Part shown: positions 26,443-34,381 of the stretch, piece after piece
How the letters are laid out: the number at the start of each line of letters is the position of its first letter
How positions within the stretch are numbered: the stretch's first letter is position 1
Assembly: GCA_017405785.1 (NCBI GenBank)
Contig: JAFQZR010000007.1
Coordinates: forward strand, 1-64,000
DNA from: Erysipelotrichaceae bacterium
GTDB lineage: Bacteria; Bacillota_I; Bacilli_A; Erysipelotrichales; Erysipelotrichaceae
Length of the DNA stretch: 64,000 bases
Direction: 5' to 3'
The notes under the pieces: generated by a model
Told to the model about the DNA's origin: nothing
Seen by the model: only the letters and a program-made list of their open reading frames with translations
Database searches by the model: none
Program-made: the position numbers and the translations under genes

Positions 26443-27367
26443 CTCTTAACTGGGTACTTCTTAACTGCGGATCAAAGACACAGTAAAGAACCTCGGAAAT
26501 AATATTGAATAACAGAAGTATGATGGCTATCACCATGGTTGAGGCCATGATGACACCGTAGTCACGGCTGTTAATTCCCTGAATCAGATAGTATCCGATA
26601 CCCGGAATGGCATAGAACCATTCGGCAATGAAGGTCGACACAAAGATCGATGCAGTCTTTTCCCTGATAACCGATATTGTCGGCAAGACGGCATTTCTCA
26701 GGGCATGTCTGAATAAGATGACGCCTTCCTTCTGACCGCGGGAACGCAGGTTCTTTATGTACGGCTTATTGAGTTCCTCAATTACCGCAAAGCGGCAGGT
26801 CTGAATGGTCGTTGCCAGGGAAGCCGAAGCTATAGTTATGGTAGGTAAAATGAAGTTCTTAATGCTGTCATAGCCGAATACCGGCAGTAAATGCAGCCCC
26901 AGACAGAAGATCATGGCCAGATAGATAGCCAGACAGAATGGCGGCAAGGAAGCCACAAACATTGAAAGCAGTGATACTGCCTTATCGAATAATGATCCCT
27001 TCTTATAGGCTGCATAGGCACCCGCTGATATTCCGAATATGACAATGAAGATAAACCCACTGAAGGTCAAAAGCAGCGTAAAGCGTGTACGCTGCAGTAC
27101 GGTGGCGGAAAGATCGTGATGACGGGCCATGGAGGCAAAATGGAATGTTGTAAAGACATTGTAGATATAGCGCAGATAACGGGTAAACAGCGACGGTTTG
27201 ACACTTAACGCCGTAAAGAGATGATCAAGCAGATCACCCTGTCCCCAGATATTCAGATAGCCCAGCCTGGATCCCGGTATGTAGGTCAGTATCGCAAATA
27301 CCGCAAACATCGCCACCAGCAGTACCACGAAAGCTGTCAGGATCCTCTTTACGATGAATTTAAACAT
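26426..27367 (-). CDS. ABC transporter permease (OppB-like)
   Basis: 313 residues, first gene of the importer. N-terminal helix M-F-K-F-I-V-K-R-I-L, then the OppB soluble segment, five more helices and the EAA loop near 225 (N-L-R-S-R-G-Q-K-E-G-V). Late motif E-W-F-Y-A-I-P-G-I-G is typical. No Shine-Dalgarno: TATAAT ends exactly 6 nt before the ATG, so the operon mRNA is probably leaderless. The usual solute-binding lipoprotein gene is absent from both sides. Confidence 0.9.
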   Translation of the reverse strand: MFKFIVKRILTAFVVLLVAMFAVFAILTYIPGSRLGYLNIWGQGDLLDHLFTALSVKPSLFTRYLRYIYNVFTTFHFASMARHHDLSATVLQRTRFTLLLTFSGFIFIVIFGISAGAYAAYKKGSLFDKAVSLLSMFVASLPPFCLAIYLAMIFCLGLHLLPVFGYDSIKNFILPTITIASASLATTIQTCRFAVIEELNKPYIKNLRSRGQKEGVILFRHALRNAVLPTISVIREKTASIFVSTFIAEWFYAIPGIGYYLIQGINSRDYGVIMASTMVIAIILLLFNIISEVLYCVFDPQLRSTQLRGETDV

Positions 27368-27373
27368 ATGTCA

Positions 27374-27379
27374 ATTATA
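27374..27379 (-). promoter_or_regulatory. -10 box of the Opp operon, 6 nt before the ATG
   Basis: TATAAT on the minus strand, then TGACAT, then ATG. A weak TTTCAA lies 17 bp upstream as a possible -35. Transcription would start at the start codon. Confidence 0.55.
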
Positions 27380-27395
27380 GTCTTTTTCGTTTTCT

Positions 27396-27425
27396 TTTGA
27401 AAGAAAACAGCACATCCGTGCTGTT
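27396..27425 (-). terminator. Terminator of the plsC-like gene
   Basis: AACAGCAC, 4-nt loop, GTGCTGTT (27406-27425) directly after the stop codon, then TTTCTTTT on the minus strand. Confidence 0.85.
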
Positions 27426-28046
27426 CTATTCTTTTGTTTTTTCTTCCGCTTCCAGATACAACCGGGCCAGCTTTTTTCGCAGTATTTCGTTTTCCTGATC
27501 CAGATCAGCATCAGCAGCGATCTTATAAGGTTCCCCGATGCAGGTCCTGACATTGGATTTGAAGGCTCCGTTGATTCCGGCAATGGACAGCGGTACTATC
27601 CAGGCACCTGTTTTCTGAGCCAGTCTGACTGCTCCGTATTTTAACGGCTGGATCGGATCTTCGGTCTTGTTACGGGTTCCTTCCGGATAGATGCCGATAA
27701 CATACCCCTGTTCAAGCATGGCTTCAGCTACTTCCATGACTCCGGTGTGATGTACTCCCCTGTTTACCGGGATGGTACCGGCAGCTTCGAAGAACCACTT
27801 GAACTTGCTTTCATGGAGTTCCTTCTTGGCCAGCCAGTGTATCACACGCTTAGTCGCCATAACCGCAAAGGCCGGGTCTTCGGCCTTACGGTGATTGGAA
27901 GCGATGATGACTCCGCCTTCTGCAGGTATGTTTTCCTTACCGTAGATCTTCGGTTTATAGGTAATGGCCACAGGATAAAGAAGACACTTAAGAATCTTGT
28001 AGCCTGCTTCGTTTTTGACATATTTCTCTGTATCGACTTCTTCCAT
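27426..28046 (-). CDS. plsC: 1-acyl-sn-glycerol-3-phosphate acyltransferase
   Basis: 206 residues from the ATG at 28046, which has AGAGG 8 nt upstream; an in-frame ATG 9 codons earlier lacks a site. Converts lysophosphatidate to phosphatidate at the membrane. Motif I N-H-R-K-A-E-D (the N/H-H-x4-D catalytic motif) near residue 52, motif II around G-T-I-P-V-N-R-G near 92, motif III Y-P-E-G-T-R-N-K near 122, and a proline-rich block near 150. The helix preceding motif I is amphipathic rather than a full membrane span. Transcribed as a single gene. Confidence 0.9.
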   Translation of the reverse strand: MEEVDTEKYVKNEAGYKILKCLLYPVAITYKPKIYGKENIPAEGGVIIASNHRKAEDPAFAVMATKRVIHWLAKKELHESKFKWFFEAAGTIPVNRGVHHTGVMEVAEAMLEQGYVIGIYPEGTRNKTEDPIQPLKYGAVRLAQKTGAWIVPLSIAGINGAFKSNVRTCIGEPYKIAADADLDQENEILRKKLARLYLEAEEKTKE

Positions 28047-28091
28047 GGCATTTACCTCTTTGCTAAAAAACATTATATACCTGTCTTAACA

Positions 28092-28124
28092 AAAATAAAA
28101 CCCGGCAAGGGGAAATGGCCGGGT
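28092..28124 (-). terminator. Terminator of the 144-residue unknown gene
   Basis: ACCCGGC/GCCGGGT stem at 28099-28124, followed by TTTATTTTT on the minus strand, 20 bp after the stop. Confidence 0.85.
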
Positions 28125-28143
28125 CCTGTTTTTTTACTCTGTA

Positions 28144-28578
28144 CTAATTTCTGATGATGGCGTATACACCCAGGTTTTCATATCTGCTGATCAGCTGATA
28201 GTCCTTATCAAGGCCAAGGATGTGCATCAGTTTCTCAACTGTTTCCACAGTTTCAGCGAAATCTTCTTCCTTAACAGCGGCGCAGAAGCCTGCTCCGATG
28301 TTTCTGCCTAATAACTGGGTTTCAATACCGAAGTTATTGTAGATTCTGGCTTTTCTCTGTAACTTCTCAACCAGAGCGTTATAGAAGCCTGTTACGTAAG
28401 TATCGCTGTCTCTGTAATCGATATCAAGGATGTAGTTGACAGCTGTTTCATCGTGACGGTGTGAGACCGTTTCAACAAAGCGGTTGACCGCTGTTGCATT
28501 GTTATATTTTTCATTGATTCTGACGGTTCTGCCATCAAGATTCACTGTGTCGTAATTCATGTGTAAGGTTAAATTCAT
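28144..28578 (-). CDS. Unidentified 144-residue cytosolic protein
   Basis: Not recognised. I place the start at ATG 28578, which has GAGGAGG 6 nt upstream; the frame is open earlier into the promoter. The protein is soluble, mixed alpha/beta, with H-M-N-Y-D-T-V-N-L-D-G-R-T-V-R near the start, a D-x-D-Y-R-D-S-D-T-Y stretch near 53 and a Gly-rich L-L-G-R-N-I-G-A-G-F near 93. One cysteine. A strong promoter and own terminator suggest it is well expressed. The 5' leader has a small hairpin (CGCC/GGCG) just before the ribosome site. Confidence 0.6.
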   Translation of the reverse strand: MNLTLHMNYDTVNLDGRTVRINEKYNNATAVNRFVETVSHRHDETAVNYILDIDYRDSDTYVTGFYNALVEKLQRKARIYNNFGIETQLLGRNIGAGFCAAVKEEDFAETVETVEKLMHILGLDKDYQLISRYENLGVYAIIRN

Positions 28579-28612
28579 AAATACCTCCTCGCGCCTTTTC
28601 AGGCGACACATC

Positions 28613-28641
28613 ATAATATACCTGTCAAAAAACAATTTCAA
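28613..28641 (-). promoter_or_regulatory. Promoter of the 144-residue unknown gene
   Basis: TTGAAA, 17 bp, TATTAT on the minus strand. Confidence 0.75.
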
Positions 28642-28663
28642 GAGAAAAATGTAAAATTTTTCA

Positions 28664-28677
28664 TGAAAGTGTTTTCA
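28664..28677. promoter_or_regulatory. cre-like operator between divergent promoters
   Basis: TGAAAGTGTTTTCA matches the CcpA operator consensus TGWAANCGNTNWCA at all specified positions but one (C to T at position 7) and extends to a 16-bp imperfect palindrome. It lies upstream of both divergent promoters (28613-28641 minus, 28690-28719 plus). Function inferred from the CcpA-like gene in the same window. Confidence 0.5.
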
Positions 28678-28689
28678 TTTGTTACATTT

Positions 28690-28719
28690 TTGGAAAAACA
28701 CTGTTTTATGCGCTATAAT
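28690..28719 (+). promoter_or_regulatory. Promoter of the VOC-DUF3267 pair
   Basis: TTGGAA, 18 bp, TATAAT, 30 bp before the ATG. Confidence 0.7.
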
Positions 28720-28748
28720 CTTATATAGTACGAAGAAAGGAGCCCGTC

Positions 28749-29123
28749 ATGAAAGATTACCGCAGCATCACCTTTCTGCCCTGCAGTGACATAAAAGAAA
28801 CAGCGCATTTCTACAGAGACCTTCTTAAACTGCCTGTGGCAGCCATTCAGGGAGAAAATCTGTACATCTTTGACACCGGTTACGGATACTGGGGCTTCTG
28901 TCAGTACACTGATAAAAGAGAACCGCTTTCCGGTAATCACGGTGTGTGTCTGTCGCTTAATCTGGAAACTGACGAAGAAGTTCTGGCTGTTTACCGGCAG
29001 CTAAAGGATATCTGCACCGTTGCAAAACAGCCGGCTCATCATCCGGATTTCCCGGTCTTCTCATTCTTCCTTGCGGATCCTGACGGCTACATGGTCGAGA
29101 TCCAGCATACCGTACTTATATAG
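28749..29123 (+). CDS. VOC-family (glyoxalase/bleomycin-resistance fold) protein
   Basis: 124 residues, one full VOC unit made of two beta-alpha-beta-beta-beta modules. F-L-P-C-S-D-I-K-E-T-A-H-F-Y-R-D opens module one, and F-F-L-A-D-P-D-G-Y-M-V-E-I-Q-H closes module two with the usual D-P-D-G and Glu metal ligand. Members include glyoxalases, isomerases and drug-binding proteins, so the substrate is open. AAAGGAG precedes the ATG. It is followed 11 bp later by the DUF3267 gene. Confidence 0.85.
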   Translation: MKDYRSITFLPCSDIKETAHFYRDLLKLPVAAIQGENLYIFDTGYGYWGFCQYTDKREPLSGNHGVCLSLNLETDEEVLAVYRQLKDICTVAKQPAHHPDFPVFSFFLADPDGYMVEIQHTVLI

Positions 29124-29134
29124 GAGGATCTATC

Positions 29135-29722
29135 ATGCACGCAATTCAGCAGCTTGACAGCGATTATACAGTCATAAAGGAAGTAGATCTGCAGAAAGAC
29201 AAGAAAACAGCCCTGAAGGTAAACGGACTGGCTATTATTCTGTCTATTGTGATGTGGCTTATAGGATTGGCCATCAGGCCTCTTGACCTGGAGATCGGCA
29301 TTGAAATGGATCTTAGGATTCTGGTCATCAAGTGTGTTGTTCTGGTGATCGGATATATAGCTTATATCATCCTTCACGAGATCACCCACGGACTGGCCAT
29401 GAAGCATTTCGGAGGTCAGAAAGTAAACTACGGTTTCACCGGTCTGTATGCCTTTGCGGGCAGCAAGGAAGACTACTTTGACAAATACGCCTACCTGCGC
29501 ATTACTCTGGCACCGGTGGTGGTCTGGGGAATTGTATTCCTTGTCCTCAACATTCTGATACCTTCATGGTTCTGGGTGATCTGGTTCTGGCAGCTGGGAA
29601 ACATTTCCGGAGCTGCCGGAGACTTCTATGTCGCTTACCTCACCAGTAAGCTTCCTGATACCATCCGTGTCAAAGACACCGGCGTATCCATGACCATATA
29701 TGATAAAACGCAGGAGAACTGA
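29135..29722 (+). CDS. DUF3267 membrane metalloprotease-like protein
   Basis: 195 residues, four or five membrane helices. The zinc-site-like motif H-E-I-T-H-G (HExxH) is near residue 80, followed by A-M-K-H-F-G-G; the late segment G-A-A-G-D-F-Y-V resembles the second site (N/D) of intramembrane M50-like peptidases. DUF3267 proteins are inferred site-2-protease relatives without known substrate. AGGAGG precedes the ATG. Co-transcribed with the VOC gene and ended by a hairpin overlapping the stop codon. Confidence 0.85.
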   Translation: MHAIQQLDSDYTVIKEVDLQKDKKTALKVNGLAIILSIVMWLIGLAIRPLDLEIGIEMDLRILVIKCVVLVIGYIAYIILHEITHGLAMKHFGGQKVNYGFTGLYAFAGSKEDYFDKYAYLRITLAPVVVWGIVFLVLNILIPSWFWVIWFWQLGNISGAAGDFYVAYLTSKLPDTIRVKDTGVSMTIYDKTQEN

Positions 29723-29738
29723 TCTCCCGCGTTTTTAT
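29708..29738 (+). terminator. Terminator of the VOC-DUF3267 unit
   Basis: ACGCAGGAGA/TCTCCCGCGT imperfect stem (29708-29732) and TTTTATTT. The DUF3267 stop codon is in the loop. Confidence 0.85.
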
Positions 29739-30955
29739 TTTCTGTTAAGTTTTTCGGCCCGTTTCTTTTCCTCGTTGAGCTTGACCTCAATGGCCAGTCC
29801 TCCCAGGGAGGTTTCCTTGAATTCCACCGGGATGTGCTTGCCGGTATGCTTCATGACTGATACCACCATGTCAAAGCTGACACGGTTAGGCTTGAATGAG
29901 CCGATGTATCTGGCGTATTCCATGGCATCCAGACTTCTGAGTACACCTACCCCATTTCTTTCGATGCATGGGATCTGCACATAGCCGCCTACCGGGTCAC
30001 AGGTCAGCCCCAGATTATGCTCCATGCCAACTTCGGCTGCATATTCGATCTGGGCATTGCTGAGACCTTCAATATGGCTGGCTAAGGCTGCCCCCATCGC
30101 ACAGGCCGTACCTATTTCCGCCTGACAGCCGCCTACCCGTCCGGATATGGAGGCATTGGTCTTGACGACATTGCCAATGATGCCGGCTACCGCCAGTCCT
30201 TCCAGAAGCTTATCCTCACTGACACCTCTGTCGTTATAGTACATGATCAGGGCAGCGACGATGCCGCTTGATCCCAGGGTCGGTGCCGTTACTACGGTTT
30301 TTCCGGAAGAGCTCTGTTCCATGGCTGCATAGGCATAGGAACTGATAAGCAGTCTGTTTCTGATGCTTTCTTCAGCCGTAAATGAGCGTTCATATATCTG
30401 TCTGGCAACCTTTTCCAGATGCAGATCACCCGGCAGGACGCCTTCATCTTCCAGTCCCTGCTTAACTACCGTGATCATCTGATCCTTAACCTGTTTCAGA
30501 TGATCCTTTATGTCAGGTTCACGGTCATAGACATACTGAGCATAGTTCCAGCCTTTCACTGAACACACTTCATTGATTTCCGTCAGGCTGTTCTCCGGAT
30601 AGACGTCAGGATCGGCGGTCGGAGGCATGTCCTTGACTGCTATCGCTCCTCCCCCTACGGAATAGATCTCCATCATGTTTTCGTGATCACCGGTATAAAA
30701 ACGCATGGTGTTAGGTACCGGAGTGATCTCATCCATGAAGATGACATCGGTTCTTTCCTTTCCGAAGAAATCATAGATGACCTTGTCACTCATGTGTCCC
30801 CTTCCGGTCAGGGAAAGAGAACCGTAGAGTTCTACGGTATAATGATCAGCTTCAGGATATAAGCTGTAATAGTATTCACAGGCTTTTCTGACGCCCAGGG
30901 AATGCGATGAACTTGGCCCCGGGCCTATGCGGTATAACTCTCTTAATGATTCCAT
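29735..30955 (-). CDS. sdaA: L-serine ammonia-lyase, iron-sulfur dependent, single chain
   Basis: 406 residues, beta and alpha domains fused. Converts L-serine to pyruvate and ammonia. The beta part starts with I-G-P-G-P-S-S-S-H-S and has G-S-L-x-L-T-G-R-G-H; the alpha part has the three cluster cysteines in G-G-C-Q-A-E, L-T-C-D-P-V and I-P-C-I-E-R-N, matching the [4Fe-4S] ligands of the family. It starts 1 bp after the holA stop. Chimeric single-chain forms are known in several bacteria. Being an iron-sulfur enzyme, it depends on the suf genes at the other end of the window. Confidence 0.93.
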   Translation of the reverse strand: MESLRELYRIGPGPSSSHSLGVRKACEYYYSLYPEADHYTVELYGSLSLTGRGHMSDKVIYDFFGKERTDVIFMDEITPVPNTMRFYTGDHENMMEIYSVGGGAIAVKDMPPTADPDVYPENSLTEINEVCSVKGWNYAQYVYDREPDIKDHLKQVKDQMITVVKQGLEDEGVLPGDLHLEKVARQIYERSFTAEESIRNRLLISSYAYAAMEQSSSGKTVVTAPTLGSSGIVAALIMYYNDRGVSEDKLLEGLAVAGIIGNVVKTNASISGRVGGCQAEIGTACAMGAALASHIEGLSNAQIEYAAEVGMEHNLGLTCDPVGGYVQIPCIERNGVGVLRSLDAMEYARYIGSFKPNRVSFDMVVSVMKHTGKHIPVEFKETSLGGLAIEVKLNEEKKRAEKLNRK

Positions 30956-30956
30956 C

Positions 30957-31904
30957 TCATTCTCCCGTCACTTCGATGATGAATAATTCCAGACCCATGG
31001 CAGCATCCTTACGGCCGTTTTTTATGTCCTGGTCCAGTTCACTCAGTTTTGCCAGTATCTTTAACAGAGCCCGGGAACTGCGTCCCTGAGCCGCTCTTAA
31101 GGTCATGGTAATACGGTATTCCTTGGCATTGTATCTTTCCGCAATCTCCCTGATGAGGTAACCCTGTTCGTTCAGGGCCTTGACCTGGCACATGAAGCGG
31201 AACTGACTGGCCAGTAAGCCCAGAATGCCTGTCGTATCGTTTTTATTGAAGACCATCAGGTCACGGAAACTCTGCAGAGCCTTTGGCAGATTACGGGCAC
31301 TCACCGCATTGGAAAGCCGGAAGACATCATCTTCCAGCGTACGGCTGACCAGAGATCTGACAGCCTTGCGGTCCAGGGTACCTGGATATAAAGTCAGCTT
31401 GGCAAGTTCATTCTTCCAGTTGAGCACATCAACCGGCAGTCTTTCCATCAGGACATCAAAGGCTTCATTGGACATCTTCAGTCCCCGGTTACGGATATCG
31501 TTTCTGACGATGATGCGGAAATCATCATCCGTCAAGGTATCGTATGATTCAGGTCTGAGGTATTTCTTTAACACCGTATAAGCCTTCTTGCGCTTATCAA
31601 AAGGCTTGCTGACATAAACGATCAGAGTGGTGGTATCCAGAGGTTCTTCCAGATACTCCGCCAGTCTGGCGACAGTCTTCTCATCTGAGGCCTTAGGCGA
31701 AACCAGAAAATTAGGATTTTCCAGAATAACCGCCTTGTTTTCGGTAAAGAACGGTGCCGTCAGGCAGGCGTTGATTACCTCTTCAATGTCGATGTCACCG
31801 TAAAAAACATCCGGTTCTTCGTTTTCCAGACCCAGATCCTTAAGGATATTATCTCTGCGCATCTGCAGATTGTAGATTTCCGTTCCGGTCAGCAGATAGT
31901 TCAT
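30957..31904 (-). CDS. holA: DNA polymerase III subunit delta
   Basis: 315 residues. Clamp-loader subunit that opens the beta clamp. N-terminal Y-L-L-T-G-T-E-I-Y and I-L-E-N-P-N-F-L near residue 65, the middle D-x-F-x-L-S-N-A-V region near 202 and a C-terminal helical domain with L-A-S-Q-F-R-F-M-C-Q-V and A-Q-G-R-S-S-R-A-L-L match HolA. The gene commonly follows comEC, as it does here. Its own promoter lies in the 24-bp gap: TTCACA, 17 bp, TATAAT with only 8 nt between -10 and ATG, so the leader is at most one or two bases. Confidence 0.92.
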   Translation of the reverse strand: MNYLLTGTEIYNLQMRRDNILKDLGLENEEPDVFYGDIDIEEVINACLTAPFFTENKAVILENPNFLVSPKASDEKTVARLAEYLEEPLDTTTLIVYVSKPFDKRKKAYTVLKKYLRPESYDTLTDDDFRIIVRNDIRNRGLKMSNEAFDVLMERLPVDVLNWKNELAKLTLYPGTLDRKAVRSLVSRTLEDDVFRLSNAVSARNLPKALQSFRDLMVFNKNDTTGILGLLASQFRFMCQVKALNEQGYLIREIAERYNAKEYRITMTLRAAQGRSSRALLKILAKLSELDQDIKNGRKDAAMGLELFIIEVTGE

Positions 31905-31912
31905 ACAAGTAG

Positions 31913-31941
31913 ATTATATCACCCTTATTCAGTCATGTGAA
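31913..31941 (-). promoter_or_regulatory. holA promoter with minimal leader
   Basis: TTCACA, 17 bp, TATAAT preceded by TGA (extended -10), ending 8 nt before the holA ATG. Confidence 0.6.
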
Positions 31942-33899
31942 TTGAAGAAGAACCCGTATGTTCCCCTGGCACTGCGGTAATAAGTGAAATGACGGTAAAC
32001 ACGGAATTCCACGGCATGGTCTTCCTTGGTACAGAAGGTTCTTACATCATACTGCTGAAGTAAACTGACTGTTTCAGGATCCGGATGATTGAAGCGGTTG
32101 TTTCTGCCGGCTGAGATGACCGCAAATTCCGGTTTATAAGCACCTATCATTTTACCGGAAGTGGCTGTTCTGGAACCGTGATGGGCAATCTTTACCACAT
32201 CGCAATCCAGTTCACCATACTCATTCACCAGTCGTTCTTCTGCTTCTTTATCAATGTCCCCCAGAAACAGAAAACCGTTGCCTTCCAGGCGGAAATACGT
32301 TATCCGGGAATTCACGTTGACATCTTCATATGTCCAGTTGTAACTAAGACAGATGAAATCCACTCCCTTTACCGTCAGCTTTTCCGTTTTATCATAAAAT
32401 ACCCTGTTTACCCTGAATTCCCTTGCCAGAGAATGCAGGCCCCCGGAATGATCAGAATCCAGATGAGAGAGAATGACATCCACGCTGGCCAGTCCCCTGC
32501 TTCTCAGATAAGGAACCAGGATATCATGACCGACATCCTTATAGTAACTGCCTCCCGTATCTATCAGCACACCGTGACTGGACAACGGGAAAGTGATCAG
32601 GGCGCAGTCTCCCTGCCCGATATCCAGATAGGTCACTCGGTAACATAATGACAGCACTGACTGACAGCTGTTGATCAGCAGCAATCCCGTAACATGCAGG
32701 ATGTATCGTTTTTCCCTGGCGATCTGATACTCCATCAGCAGGATAACCATAATGACAAAGAGAATGATGTCACATCGGCCGTTCAGGTAAACTGACGGCA
32801 CTTTTTCAACTGTCTGAATTATCAGTGTCCGCAGATTGTCAAGACGGACGCTTACAGGCATAAACGACAGAATGACCGCCGAAAGATACAGCACGGAAGT
32901 TATTGAAGTTACCAGGGAAAACAACAGCATCCTGATCATTTCACAGTAACCGTAAAAACGCAGCTGACATATGATCAGAAAGACGGTACGTACGAAGAAA
33001 CTGCCTTCGCCGTAATTAAACAGGCTGATAAAGCTCAGTCCCATGGGAATGATGAAAGCCACGCTTTTTATGTAATACGGTCTGTACAGCATTAACACGC
33101 AGGCCTGAAAACCGGTTCTGTCCCTGTCGGTTTCCAACATCCCTTCCGCCAGCAGTCCGGCACATACCCTTACCCATCCGTAAGGAAAGCCGAATACAGC
33201 CGCCAGCAGTAAGGATGTACCGAAGGTCAGCCTTCCGGCCTGTTCACGGTAAAACCACCTCTCATAGATGCGGCGGATCATTCTGACCAGAAAGCTGACG
33301 TGAAATCCGGCATGAGTTATGAAATAACGGAAATCACTGTCCAGATCCATGCCGTTATTAAACAGCAGCTGATTAGCCCAGGCTTGTTGATTACTGCGGT
33401 AATGATCCTGAATGATGCGTCTGACGCTGCAGCCTTTTTCAATTATCTTATATTGAGAAACATTGCCCTGGTAGAAAATACCCTGTCCCTTGGCCCAGTT
33501 GGGAAAAGTTGAGACTTCAAAGTTATCATAACCGTTGATTCTTTCAAAGGAGGTTTCAAATTCAACCAGATCATCCAGTCCGATATTGCCATCCGAGCTG
33601 TAAATAAGCACTTTGTGAAAGCCGTCAGAGATGATCTGATAGCTGTTTCTGATCTCCGTCACTCTTCCTCTGTATATTTCTGAAGGAAATCTGGCACTGG
33701 CGATCAGAAACAGGATCATCAGAATATACAGCATCTTCCTGACTGTTTTATTAACTATGCCCTTAAGGAAAACTGCCCATAGCAGGGCAGCCAGAAGACG
33801 GTGAAAAAGGCTGTCAAGACAGCCCAGGGAGAACAGAATAACGGCTCCGTAAAGCCAGTGTTTCTCTAAAGAGAGATGTATTCCCTGATCTTTTCTAAT
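31929..33899 (-). CDS. comEC: DNA uptake channel ComEC, probably starting at AUU
   Basis: The frame encodes 656 residues from an ATT at 33899; the first ATG, at 33734, gives 601. DNA-uptake channel of competence: N-terminal membrane/OB part, Competence membrane domain, then a metallo-beta-lactamase domain (D-I-G-Q-G-D-C-A-L-I near residue 470 of the long form, S-H-L-D-S-D-H-S-G-G as the H-x-H-x-D-H-type motif, and A-H-H-G-S). The ATT has AGGAG 7 nt upstream, whereas the ATG has AGGAAG touching it. The added 55 codons encode hydrophobic helices (L-Y-G-A-V-I-L-F-S-L-G) as ComEC proteins have at their start. No GTG or TTG exists in the extension. It overlaps comEA by 34 bp. Confidence 0.8.
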   Translation of the reverse strand: MRKDQGIHLSLEKHWLYGAVILFSLGCLDSLFHRLLAALLWAVFLKGIVNKTVRKMLYILMILFLIASARFPSEIYRGRVTEIRNSYQIISDGFHKVLIYSSDGNIGLDDLVEFETSFERINGYDNFEVSTFPNWAKGQGIFYQGNVSQYKIIEKGCSVRRIIQDHYRSNQQAWANQLLFNNGMDLDSDFRYFITHAGFHVSFLVRMIRRIYERWFYREQAGRLTFGTSLLLAAVFGFPYGWVRVCAGLLAEGMLETDRDRTGFQACVLMLYRPYYIKSVAFIIPMGLSFISLFNYGEGSFFVRTVFLIICQLRFYGYCEMIRMLLFSLVTSITSVLYLSAVILSFMPVSVRLDNLRTLIIQTVEKVPSVYLNGRCDIILFVIMVILLMEYQIAREKRYILHVTGLLLINSCQSVLSLCYRVTYLDIGQGDCALITFPLSSHGVLIDTGGSYYKDVGHDILVPYLRSRGLASVDVILSHLDSDHSGGLHSLAREFRVNRVFYDKTEKLTVKGVDFICLSYNWTYEDVNVNSRITYFRLEGNGFLFLGDIDKEAEERLVNEYGELDCDVVKIAHHGSRTATSGKMIGAYKPEFAVISAGRNNRFNHPDPETVSLLQQYDVRTFCTKEDHAVEFRVYRHFTYYRSARGTYGFFFNSHD

Positions 33900-34345
33900 G
33901 TCTTTTCTCCTATGCCTTTGACCTTTGTCAGTTCCTCAACACTCTGAAAAAAGCCGTTGGCTTCACGGAAATCAATGATGTTCTGAGCTGTAACCGGTCC
34001 GATGCCGGGAATCCTGTCGAGTTCTTCCAGAGTTCCGCTGTTTATCGAGATCCTGACGTTTTTCCGTACCTTATCGGGAATGATGATGACATCGTTGTTT
34101 TTAAGAACCATCAGACCGTTAAGTTTGGAAACATCAGCGTTTTCACTCAGCACCGTCAATTCCAGCAGATCGGAGAGATTACTGTAGGCAGGCAGAATAA
34201 AAACACCCGGGTTTTCAACCTCTCCCTTCACTTCAACCCTTATTTCACTGGTACTGAACTGTTCACTGTCAATACCTTCTGCCACCGGTACCGCTAACAC
34301 GGCCAGCACTAAAAAAAGAAACAAACCTCTGGTAATATTGTTCAT
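33866..34345 (-). CDS. comEA: Competence protein ComEA
   Basis: 159 residues. One N-terminal membrane helix (about 6-24), an SLBB domain (V-E-V-K-G-E-V-E-N-P-G-V-F) and a C-terminal double helix-hairpin-helix DNA-binding domain (L-D-R-I-P-G-I-G-P-V-T-A-Q-N-I-I and V-K-G-I-G-E-K-T-L). Receptor for double-stranded DNA on the cell surface, handing it to ComEC. It follows greA by 36 bp without an intervening terminator that I can see. The 3' end carries the ribosome site for comEC. Confidence 0.92.
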   Translation of the reverse strand: MNNITRGLFLFLVLAVLAVPVAEGIDSEQFSTSEIRVEVKGEVENPGVFILPAYSNLSDLLELTVLSENADVSKLNGLMVLKNNDVIIIPDKVRKNVRISINSGTLEELDRIPGIGPVTAQNIIDFREANGFFQSVEELTKVKGIGEKTLEKIREYISL

Positions 34346-34381
34346 ACTACTTATTTGTTTCTTTTTTCGTTTTTTCCTGAA

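Noticed and set aside
31929-33734. Accepting the first ATG as the comEC start
   Set aside because: Its ribosome site is badly placed and the upstream frame encodes the expected N-terminal helices; the ATT start explains both.
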